DNA of 6,793 nt, taken from NCBI GenBank assembly GCA_903887035.1, contig CAISOG010000148.1, forward strand, positions 1-6,793, written 5' to 3'. The notes beneath the pieces were generated by a model. It was given only the letters and a program-made list of their open reading frames with translations. It was not told the DNA's origin and made no database searches. Every line of letters begins with the position of its first letter. Within the stretch, counting starts at the first letter, position 1. This DNA comes from an uncultured Holosporaceae bacterium (lineage in GTDB: Bacteria > Pseudomonadota > Alphaproteobacteria > CAISOG01). The position numbers and the translations under genes were made by a program. Positions 1-5,218 of this stretch are shown here, in pieces.

Positions 1-185
1 CGATCACCGCCAACGCGGCCTGGGAATATTTCGAAGAAAAAACTAAGGGGACGCTGGAGGTTGGCAAGATCGCCGATCTGGTTATCCTTACGGAAAATCC
101 GCTGAAAGTCGATGCAGGCGCCATTAAGGATATCAAAGTCCTGGAAACGGTGAAAGCCGGCAAGACGGTCTTTAAGACGCAGTAG
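1..185 (+). CDS. Amidohydrolase family protein, C-terminal fragment (5' end outside window)
   Basis: The reading frame is open from the left edge (first full codon at 3) and ends at TAG 183-185, giving 60 residues. The visible segment carries the typical C-terminal pattern of metal-dependent amidohydrolases: an ITANAAW helix, then KGTLEVGKIADLVIL, where the chain returns to the small beta-sandwich domain, then an ENPL turn and a closing strand ending VKAGKTVFKTQ. The order 'T.NAA / G.l..GK.ADlvil...P / V..T...G..vf' is most like the YtcJ-type exoenzyme-regulatory/amidohydrolase group, though dihydroorotase- or imidazolonepropionase-like relatives end similarly. The metal-binding His and Asp residues lie upstream of the window, so substrate and activity cannot be judged. 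The gene converges on aroB with 59 bases between the stop codons, so it belongs to a separate transcription unit. Confidence 0.75.
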   Translation, partial: ITANAAWEYFEEKTKGTLEVGKIADLVILTENPLKVDAGAIKDIKVLETVKAGKTVFKTQ

Positions 186-205
186 CAAAAAGCGCAGGAA
201 CCTGA

Positions 206-227
206 AGGCCTTTTGGCACTAAGGCTT
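206..227. terminator. Weak hairpin in the convergent gap, possible terminator
   Basis: The 59-base gap between the convergent stop codons contains a stem pairing 206-212 with 221-227 (seven pairs, one of them G-U, loop of eight). A second, longer-range pairing joins AAGGCC at 205-210 with GGCCTT at 240-245. Neither is followed by a clean T run on either strand. The position between two converging genes suits termination, but the structure is weak and may be chance. Confidence 0.25.
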
Positions 228-244
228 GGACGAAAACCTGGCCT

Positions 245-1414
245 TTAATCTGCGAGGCATCTGCCATCCACCCTCTCCACTGCCAACAACGCACTGACTG
301 TCGCGCTGGGCACATCGCGTTGCACCAGGGCGTGGCCAAGCGCGTCTAGCAGCACAAAGGTCAGGCGGCCGGCAACGGCTTTTTTGTCGGTCGCCATCAG
401 GGTCAGCAGCGATTGGGGATCCTGGGCGACGGCGGGCAGGTGGCGGTGATCGATGGGCAGGCCGACCGCGGTCAAATGCTGACGCACCCGTTTCGCCACC
501 TCTGGCGCAATCAGCCCCAAATGCTGCGACAATTCCGTGGCAAAGACCATGCCGATCGCCACCCCCTCCCCATGCAGCAGGGCATCGCTGTAGCCCAGGG
601 CGGCCTCTAACGCATGGCCAAGGGTGTGTCCGAAGTTCAGCAGGGCGCGCACCCCCCCCTCCCGCTCATCCTGACCAACAATGGCCGCTTTATGAAAACA
701 GGATCGTTCGATAATGTAACAAAGCTTGGCCGCGTCACCATCCAGGGCGGCGGCGCCATGCCGCTCTAGCCAGGCAAAAAAGTCGGGATCGGCAATCAGC
801 CCGTATTTCACCACCTCGGCATAGCCCGCCAGCAATTGACGGTGGGGCAGGGTGGTTAGCACGGTTGGGTCAATCAGCACCGCATGGGGTTGATAAAAAC
901 TGCCTATCAAGTTTTTGCCATGGGGGCTGTTGATGCCGGTCTTACCGCCGACCGAGCTGTCAACCATCGCCAACAAAGTGGTGGGAATCTGCACAAAGGG
1001 CAGGCCGCGTAACAGAATGCTAGCGGCAAAGCCCGCCAAATCGCCAATCACCCCGCCGCCAAAGGCGATAACCGCGGTTTGCCGATCAGGCGCCAAGGCC
1101 AGGGCGCGCTCCAACAACTGTTCCAACTGGCTATAGCTTTTGCTGCCCTCCCCCCCCGCAACCGTCAGGATGTGAAAGGAAAATTCCGCCGCCGCCAGGT
1201 TGTCGGCCAACGCTTGGCCATGCCGATGCCATACTGCCTCATCCGCGACCACTATGGCGCGTTTGGCGGGCAACAGCGATGCCAACCGCTCTCCCGCCTG
1301 AGCTAGCAGGCCTGGTTGCAGCCAAATGGGGTAAGAACGGCTGGTGGTGGCAACATGGATGCTTGCCTGGGGGAAGGGGGATTGGGCAGGTTGGGCTGAA
1401 GGATTTTGGGTCAT
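245..1414 (-). CDS. aroB: 3-dehydroquinate synthase
   Basis: AroB converts DAHP (3-deoxy-D-arabino-heptulosonate 7-phosphate) to 3-dehydroquinate, the second step of the cytoplasmic shikimate pathway, using NAD and a divalent metal. The 389-residue product shows the family's landmarks: the NAD-binding GGGVIGDLAGF at 119-129, the IPTTLLAMVDSSVGGKTGIN block at 143-162, and the metal ligands E200 (AGYAEVVKYG), H263 (NFGHTLGHALE) and H281 (LLHGEGVAIGM). It is slightly longer than the usual 360-370 residues, mainly through an N-terminal extension rich in Pro, Gln and Ser (about residues 1-18). The ATG at 1414-1412 overlaps the aroK stop as ATGA, so translation is probably coupled; no strong ribosome site is seen. 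Two runs of eight G on the coding strand (A86-E89 and E252-V255) are read in frame. The stop is TAA at 247-245. Confidence 0.97.
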   Translation of the reverse strand: MTQNPSAQPAQSPFPQASIHVATTSRSYPIWLQPGLLAQAGERLASLLPAKRAIVVADEAVWHRHGQALADNLAAAEFSFHILTVAGGEGSKSYSQLEQLLERALALAPDRQTAVIAFGGGVIGDLAGFAASILLRGLPFVQIPTTLLAMVDSSVGGKTGINSPHGKNLIGSFYQPHAVLIDPTVLTTLPHRQLLAGYAEVVKYGLIADPDFFAWLERHGAAALDGDAAKLCYIIERSCFHKAAIVGQDEREGGVRALLNFGHTLGHALEAALGYSDALLHGEGVAIGMVFATELSQHLGLIAPEVAKRVRQHLTAVGLPIDHRHLPAVAQDPQSLLTLMATDKKAVAGRLTFVLLDALGHALVQRDVPSATVSALLAVERVDGRCLAD

Positions 1415-2013
1415 AGCGGCTGTTCCGATAGATATTGGCTAAGGGCGTTGGCAATCGCCTGAACGGTTAGATACATGGCGCCGTCCAGGCTGTCTACGGT
1501 GATGGCCGCCTCAGCGTAAATGGGATAGCGCACCGCCATTAGCTTAGCCAGGATTTCGGCGGGATCCCCCTGTTTCAACAGCGGGCGGTTGGCGTTGGCC
1601 TGTATCCGTTCCATCAATTGCGGCATGCTGGCGCGCAACCAGATGCTGATACCCTTTTCCTGAATCAGGGCGCGGGTTTCAGGCTGCACAAAGGCACCGC
1701 CACCCACCGCCACCACCTTTGGTCGTTGATCCTCTAACAGCTGACCAATCACCTTGCGCTCAAATTGCCGAAAGGTTTCCTCACCATAGCGGCTAAAAAT
1801 CTCCTCAATGCTGATGCCTGCCTGGCTGACCAAGGCAATATCGCTGTCAACAAAGGGCATCTTAAGCATTTTGGCCAGCTGGCGCCCAATGCTGGTTTTG
1901 CCCACCCCCATCAAGCCGATTAACACCAGCGGGCGGCTTGGCTTAGGTAAAGCGGATTTGCCAAGAAAACTGGCCTTTGGGGCAATCTCAGAGGGGGGCG
2001 GTGATGACGTCAT
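1411..2013 (-). CDS. aroK: Shikimate kinase
   Basis: Shikimate kinase phosphorylates shikimate at O3 with ATP, the fifth step of the shikimate pathway. The 200-residue product has a P-loop, GLMGVGKT, at 33-40; VDSD at 55-58, whose acidic residues match the shikimate/Mg site; R82 in the ETFRQFE segment; the GGG turn at 104-106; the lid segment NRPLL at 142-146 with R143; and RYPIY at 162-166, whose Arg matches the substrate-binding arginine. About 27 residues precede the kinase fold; similar N-terminal extensions are common in alphaproteobacterial AroK. The ATG at 2013-2011 is the first in frame and has no clear Shine-Dalgarno sequence, so the exact start is less certain than the gene. It is the first gene of an aroK-aroB operon (4-base overlap) and diverges from the envelope gene at 2091. 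Confidence 0.96.
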   Translation of the reverse strand: MTSSPPPSEIAPKASFLGKSALPKPSRPLVLIGLMGVGKTSIGRQLAKMLKMPFVDSDIALVSQAGISIEEIFSRYGEETFRQFERKVIGQLLEDQRPKVVAVGGGAFVQPETRALIQEKGISIWLRASMPQLMERIQANANRPLLKQGDPAEILAKLMAVRYPIYAEAAITVDSLDGAMYLTVQAIANALSQYLSEQPL

Positions 2014-2032
2014 GGAAAATCGTTGTTTCTGG

Positions 2033-2061
2033 TCGACAGCTTAGGTAAAACTATGGGTAAT
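2033..2061 (+). promoter_or_regulatory. Candidate sigma-70-type promoter for the rightward genes
   Basis: A -35-like TCGACA (2033-2038, five of six matches to TTGACA) is followed after 17 bases by GGTAAT (2056-2061, four of six matches to TATAAT). Transcription would start near 2068, inside the TGTTAACA palindrome and about 23 bases before the ATG at 2091. This is a by-eye match only. Confidence 0.3.
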
Positions 2062-2079
2062 GTTAACACCAACCGCGCG

Positions 2080-2085
2080 AAAAGG
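2080..2085 (+). promoter_or_regulatory. Ribosome binding site of the small membrane protein gene
   Basis: AAAAGG lies five bases before the ATG at 2091. It is one of only two plausible Shine-Dalgarno sequences in the window and supports that start. Confidence 0.5.
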
Positions 2086-2090
2086 TTACC

Positions 2091-2306
2091 ATGAAAACAT
2101 TCCTATGGCCCCTTGCTATTGTATTAATCCTGCTGGGCTTGGTTGGTACACTGATATACCTCAGCAAAATGCCGCCCCCTGTGGCGCAAATTGAGGTGCC
2201 GGTGTCGGTCAGCCCACCGCCCCCCTATCTGCAACCCAGCAATCAAGGGGCAGTCGCGCCGCAACCCGCCCCGCTCAACAAAACGCCAGCCGCCGCAGGA
2301 GAATAG
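2091..2306 (+). CDS. Small single-pass membrane protein with proline-rich tail, function unknown
   Basis: The 71-residue product was not recognised as a named family. Residues 1-3 (MKT) form a short positively charged end. Residues 4-24 are a strongly hydrophobic segment (FLWPLAIVLILLGLVG onward) that would span the inner membrane once. The remaining 47 or so residues are rich in Pro, Val, Ala and Gln, including four consecutive prolines near residue 44, and should be flexible and extended. By the positive-inside tendency the N-terminus is probably cytoplasmic and the tail periplasmic. No cysteine is present, so it is not a lipoprotein. The start has an AAAAGG site at suitable spacing. The stop (TAG 2304-2306) lies one base before the ATG of the next gene, whose ribosome site is inside this gene, so the two are almost certainly co-translated. 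The compact placement and sensible topology favour a real gene. Confidence 0.72.
   Translation: MKTFLWPLAIVLILLGLVGTLIYLSKMPPPVAQIEVPVSVSPPPPYLQPSNQGAVAPQPAPLNKTPAAAGE
2297..2302 (+). promoter_or_regulatory. Ribosome binding site fixing the start of the exported protein
   Basis: AGGAGA lies five bases before the ATG at 2308, the best Shine-Dalgarno sequence in the window. It decides against the longer in-frame reading that begins at 2191: the 39 extra residues are Arg/Pro-rich out-of-frame translation of the small membrane protein gene and would bury the signal peptide. Confidence 0.75.
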
Positions 2307-2307
2307 G

Positions 2308-4053
2308 ATGCGCCCTTTCAATTGCCCCTCTTTCCATTTGGCGGCTCGACTGGTTGCTAGGCCTTTGGCTATTGCCTTAGCGCTTATGGCCACGATGGCA
2401 TCCCCTAGCTATGCCGTGGATGAAACCATACAGGCTGTACCCCTGGGTCAGGCTTCGGTGGGGGAATTGGGGGCATTGTCCCCGCAGGAAGGGGGCTTTG
2501 GGTCGCAATGGTGGCAAAATAGTACGCCCGAACAGATTGAGGCGGCCTTTGCCATGCTGCCCGCCAATCCAGGCGATTGGTCACAACGGCAGCTGCAACG
2601 CCGCCTGCTGCTTAGTCCTGTATCCCTGCCCGATGAGCAGGCGGGATACCGTTTGTTACAGTCGCGCACCGAACGGTTGGAAGCGTTGGGCTATCCCGCC
2701 GATGCGGTGCGGCTGTTGCAAAGCTGGCCGCGCGATCGACAGTCGTCGGAGTGGTTGTGGCTGGCGCGCAGCACTGCCCGTCTGTTGAATGGCGATGATG
2801 GGGGATGTCAGGAACCAACCCCATTAAACGCCGAAGTTCCAGGCGGCGAAGCGGGCTTTTTATCCGCCTATTGCCTGTGGGTTAAGGGTGAGCAGTCCGC
2901 CGCCGAAGTTGCCCTGAATGTGTTGGGGGATCGTCAATCGGTGGCCACGCCAGCCCAGCCCAAGGATAAGGCCGATGCCAAGGCGCAGGCTAAGGCGAAG
3001 GAGGCTGAGGCCAATCGACTGTCCCTGTATCAAACCGTGGTGACGGGGCAACCGCTGTCACCCAAGCTGGCCGTGACGCTGAAGGGGCTGGATGCGGCGC
3101 TGCTGCAGCATGCAATTTTTGGCGATGTTAAGGGCGTGGTGGCGGCGGGCAACTGGTCGATGATGGCCAAGCTGCAATTGTTACGAAACAAAACGTTGCC
3201 GCCAGATGTTAAACTGATGTATGCAGAAAATTTGGTGGAATCGGGGGTGTTGAGCGCGGCGGAATGGCAACAGCTGGCCACCAAAGCGCTGGAGGGGGAA
3301 AGCCTGCCCCCTGCCAGTGACCCCGCCACCGCCGCCGTTCTTGGTCGCCTGTCCCGCGTTAAGGAGGTGTTGGCGCCTTCCCCCAATGCCTATAACGATG
3401 GCGCGTTGACGCGGGCGGCGGTCGATCTGTTGCGGCAATCGGGTGGGCATTGGTATCCCGTTTACCTGTTGTTGCAACCCAAGCTGGACAATATGTTGGC
3501 GCTGGCCGAAACGGGGGAGCTGGCTCCCTGGCTGGTGGCCTATGGCATAAGGCATAACCAACCCACCGCGCCCTGGCTTTCCTATCTGCCCAACGATCAT
3601 CTAAACGCCCTTGCCCTGCGCGCTCTGGAGGGGTGGAAACGGCCGCAACCGGTGAACGCCACCGTGCCGGCGGGTTTTAACAACATTAAGATTGATAATG
3701 AGCCGTTGGCGGCCAAATTGCTGACGGCCAGTTTTGCCCTGAATCCCGATCAATCCGCCCCCAGCTGGCAAGCGCAACTGCTAAGCGCCCTGGCTATTAC
3801 CCCACCCAAGCCTAAAGCTGAAGCGGTGTCAACCACAACTTGGCTAGGCCTACAGGCGGCGGTGGCGCAAAAGCGCAATGGTGAGGCCTTGGCAAGCGCC
3901 CTGGCGATGGTGGCCGACAATTCGCCCAACGCCCTACCCATATGGCACAGCGCCCTAAGTGGGCTGGCTAAGCTTGGTCAGCATGAGCTAACCGCGCAGC
4001 TGGCCGAGGCATGGTTGATGGACGGCCTGTTTGATGGCGCGCCCAGCAAGTAA
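2308..4053 (+). CDS. Exported protein of unknown function, probably periplasmic and helical
   Basis: I do not recognise this 581-residue protein. Its N-terminus is a signal peptide: hydrophobic core LAIALALMATMA (20-31) and a likely cleavage site after SYA (A36). The mature chain is rich in Ala, Leu and Gln, with few charged clusters and no further membrane span. Segments such as ERLEALGYPADAVRLLQSW (about 125-143) and LSGLAKLGQHELTAQLAEAW (about 547-566) look like paired amphipathic helices, suggesting a TPR-like helical solenoid; this is inference. Residues 212-239 form a Lys/Ala/Glu-rich low-complexity linker. The mature protein has exactly two cysteines, C167 and C189, which could form a disulfide. 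The ATG follows the small membrane protein stop by one base, with a strong AGGAGA site, and the 3' end overlaps xerD by 20 bases. A scaffold or assembly role in the envelope is conceivable, but no catalytic motif was seen. Confidence 0.85.
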   Translation: MRPFNCPSFHLAARLVARPLAIALALMATMASPSYAVDETIQAVPLGQASVGELGALSPQEGGFGSQWWQNSTPEQIEAAFAMLPANPGDWSQRQLQRRLLLSPVSLPDEQAGYRLLQSRTERLEALGYPADAVRLLQSWPRDRQSSEWLWLARSTARLLNGDDGGCQEPTPLNAEVPGGEAGFLSAYCLWVKGEQSAAEVALNVLGDRQSVATPAQPKDKADAKAQAKAKEAEANRLSLYQTVVTGQPLSPKLAVTLKGLDAALLQHAIFGDVKGVVAAGNWSMMAKLQLLRNKTLPPDVKLMYAENLVESGVLSAAEWQQLATKALEGESLPPASDPATAAVLGRLSRVKEVLAPSPNAYNDGALTRAAVDLLRQSGGHWYPVYLLLQPKLDNMLALAETGELAPWLVAYGIRHNQPTAPWLSYLPNDHLNALALRALEGWKRPQPVNATVPAGFNNIKIDNEPLAAKLLTASFALNPDQSAPSWQAQLLSALAITPPKPKAEAVSTTTWLGLQAAVAQKRNGEALASALAMVADNSPNALPIWHSALSGLAKLGQHELTAQLAEAWLMDGLFDGAPSK

Positions 4054-5182
4054 ACCCTCCCCAAGCAAAACCCCGCTGTTGGCTGAGGGCGATAGCCGCC
4101 TGTTGGCCTTATTCCTGGATATGATGGCGGTGGAACGCAACGCGGCGGCCAACACCCTGGCCAGTTATCGGCGCGATCTGGTCGACTTGGCTCACTGGGC
4201 ACAGGCGCAGCAGCAACCCCTGCTAACCCTGACCACCACGCAGTTGCAGTCCTATTTGCAGGCGGTGGGAGCAGTCGGGGGGGGGCAGGGGGGCGAAGCG
4301 GGGGGCGGCCTGGAAGAAGAAGATACTAGCCATCAGGTTCTCAGCAATCGCACCCTGCAACGCCGCCTGTCCGCGATGCGGCAGTTCTTTGGCTTCCTCC
4401 AGCGGGATGGCCTTAGGGTTGATCAACCCGCCGCCGAGCTAACCGGCCCCAAAACGCCGCAGCATTTGCCCAAATTTCTTAGCGAGCATGAGGTGGATCA
4501 GCTGTTAAGCTGGGCGGCCAACAATGTCATCGCCACCAAAGATACCGATAAGGAGGGGGATGCACGCCGATTGCATGTGTTGTTAGAGCTGTTGTACGCA
4601 ACGGGGTTGCGGGTTAGTGAGGTTATCGCCCTGCAAATCAGCGCATTTCCCCATCAAAGCCCCGCACCCTTAGCCAGCCCAACCCCCGCGCCGCCCGAAG
4701 CCCAACCGATGTTGCGGGTAATCGGTAAAGGGCGTAAGGAGCGGTTGGTGCCGCTGACCCCCACGGCGGCGGCGGTGGTGGCCGCCTATTTGCCCTTTCG
4801 CCAACGCCTGCTAGCCGATAGCGCCCCTCATAGCGCCCATCATAGCACCCCCAACGGCACCCCACAGTCGGTCAACAATCCCTGGCTTTTTCCCGCCAGG
4901 CGGGCGGGGCAGGGGGCACAAACCATCAGCCGCCAACAGGCACACAGCCTGCTGAAACAAGCCGCCCTGGCCGCGGGGTTGGATCCATCCCGCCTGTCAC
5001 CCCATGTGTTGCGGCACAGTTTGGCCACCCATCTGTTGGATCACGGCGCCGATTTGCGTCGTTTGCAACTGTTGTTGGGTCATGCTAGCATCTCAACCGT
5101 GCAGATTTACACCCATGTCAGCACGGGTCGTTTGCATCAAGCTGTCCAGCTGCATCCCTTATCAAAATCGCAATTGCCCTAA
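4034..5182 (+). CDS. xerD: Tyrosine recombinase XerD, with low-complexity insertions
   Basis: XerD acts with XerC at the dif site to resolve chromosome dimers before division. The full catalytic set is visible in the 382-residue product: R193 (ATGLRVSEV), K232 (VIGKGRKERLVPL), H324 and R327 (SPHVLRHSLATHLL), H350 (LLGHASISTVQ) and nucleophile Y359 (QIYTH). The N-terminal SAM-like DNA-binding domain spans about 20-125. Motif spelling and the ending favour XerD over XerC, though XerC cannot be excluded without a tree. The usual length is about 300. The excess lies mainly in three insertions: Gly/Glu-rich (about 79-99), Pro/Ala-rich (about 204-225, between R and K) and Ser/His/Pro-rich (about 262-279). 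ATG 4034 was chosen; a TTG at 4031 directly before it is possible. The start lies inside the upstream gene (20-base overlap) without a clear ribosome site, suggesting coupled translation. Confidence 0.93.
   Translation: MARPASKPSPSKTPLLAEGDSRLLALFLDMMAVERNAAANTLASYRRDLVDLAHWAQAQQQPLLTLTTTQLQSYLQAVGAVGGGQGGEAGGGLEEEDTSHQVLSNRTLQRRLSAMRQFFGFLQRDGLRVDQPAAELTGPKTPQHLPKFLSEHEVDQLLSWAANNVIATKDTDKEGDARRLHVLLELLYATGLRVSEVIALQISAFPHQSPAPLASPTPAPPEAQPMLRVIGKGRKERLVPLTPTAAAVVAAYLPFRQRLLADSAPHSAHHSTPNGTPQSVNNPWLFPARRAGQGAQTISRQQAHSLLKQAALAAGLDPSRLSPHVLRHSLATHLLDHGADLRRLQLLLGHASISTVQIYTHVSTGRLHQAVQLHPLSKSQLP
4277..4305 (+). repeat. G9/G6/G6 tract inside xerD, potential G-quadruplex
   Basis: The coding strand reads G9 (4277-4285), CA, G6 (4288-4293), CGAAGC, G6 (4300-4305). 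It encodes the Gly-rich insertion of XerD (about residues 81-92). The spacing satisfies the general pattern of four or more G3 runs with short loops, because G9 can supply two runs. Such runs are also prone to slippage. Confidence 0.7.
4817..4852 (+). repeat. Three imperfect 12-base tandem repeats in xerD
   Basis: Units are GATAGCGCCCCT (4817-4828), CATAGCGCCCAT (4829-4840) and CATAGCACCCCC (4841-4852), sharing the core ATAGC.CCC. They are in frame and encode DSAP, HSAH and HSTP (residues 262-273), so this XerD insertion seems to have grown by short tandem duplication. Confidence 0.75.
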
Positions 5183-5218
5183 ATCTTTCCCCCTCTAGCC
5201 CAACAAGATCATCGCACC

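Larger units (their letters stand above)
2014..2090. promoter_or_regulatory. Divergent promoter region between aroK and the envelope/xerD run
   Basis: This 77-base gap is the only space for promoters of both the aroKB operon and the rightward run, and it looks richer in A and T than the flanking genes. It holds a perfect 8-base palindrome, TGTTAACA, at 2061-2068. It also holds a dispersed inverted pair, GGTAA at 2044-2048 and TTACC at 2086-2090. On the minus strand the best sigma-70-like guess is TTGGTG (2072-2067) and TTTACC (2049-2044), 17 bases apart, each matching consensus at only three positions. That promoter function lies here follows from gene arrangement; the exact elements are guesses. 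Confidence 0.6.

Noticed and set aside
183..247. Riboswitch or small RNA in the gap between the amidohydrolase gene and aroB
   Set aside because: The gap is only 59 bases between converging stops; only weak hairpins are present.
413..1306. Plus-strand open frames of 65, 73 and 75 codons opposite aroB
   Set aside because: AroB is unmistakable on the other strand across this whole stretch; these frames have no recognisable features.
2041..2090. dif-like recombination site near xerD
   Set aside because: The palindromic bases are too short and do not form two XerC/XerD half sites around a six-base centre.
2191..2307. 39-codon N-terminal extension of the exported protein starting at 2191
   Set aside because: It overlaps the small membrane protein gene, would bury the signal peptide, and the strong AGGAGA site supports the ATG at 2308.
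2124..2393. 89-codon minus-strand frame across the small membrane protein and signal peptide region
   Set aside because: The plus strand has two well-signalled genes here with sensible topology; the minus frame lacks a ribosome site and motifs.
3030..3600. Minus-strand open frames of 118 and 139 codons within the exported protein gene
   Set aside because: They overlap each other, have unlikely composition and no start signals, and are explained by GC-rich codon bias of the plus-strand gene.
4031..4033. TTG start for xerD
   Set aside because: An ATG follows immediately and adds only one residue difference; ATG is the simpler choice, though TTG cannot be excluded.
4034..5182. XerD as a mobile-element or integron integrase
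   Set aside because: No attachment repeats, cargo genes or tRNA are nearby; motifs match housekeeping XerD and the neighbours are core genes.
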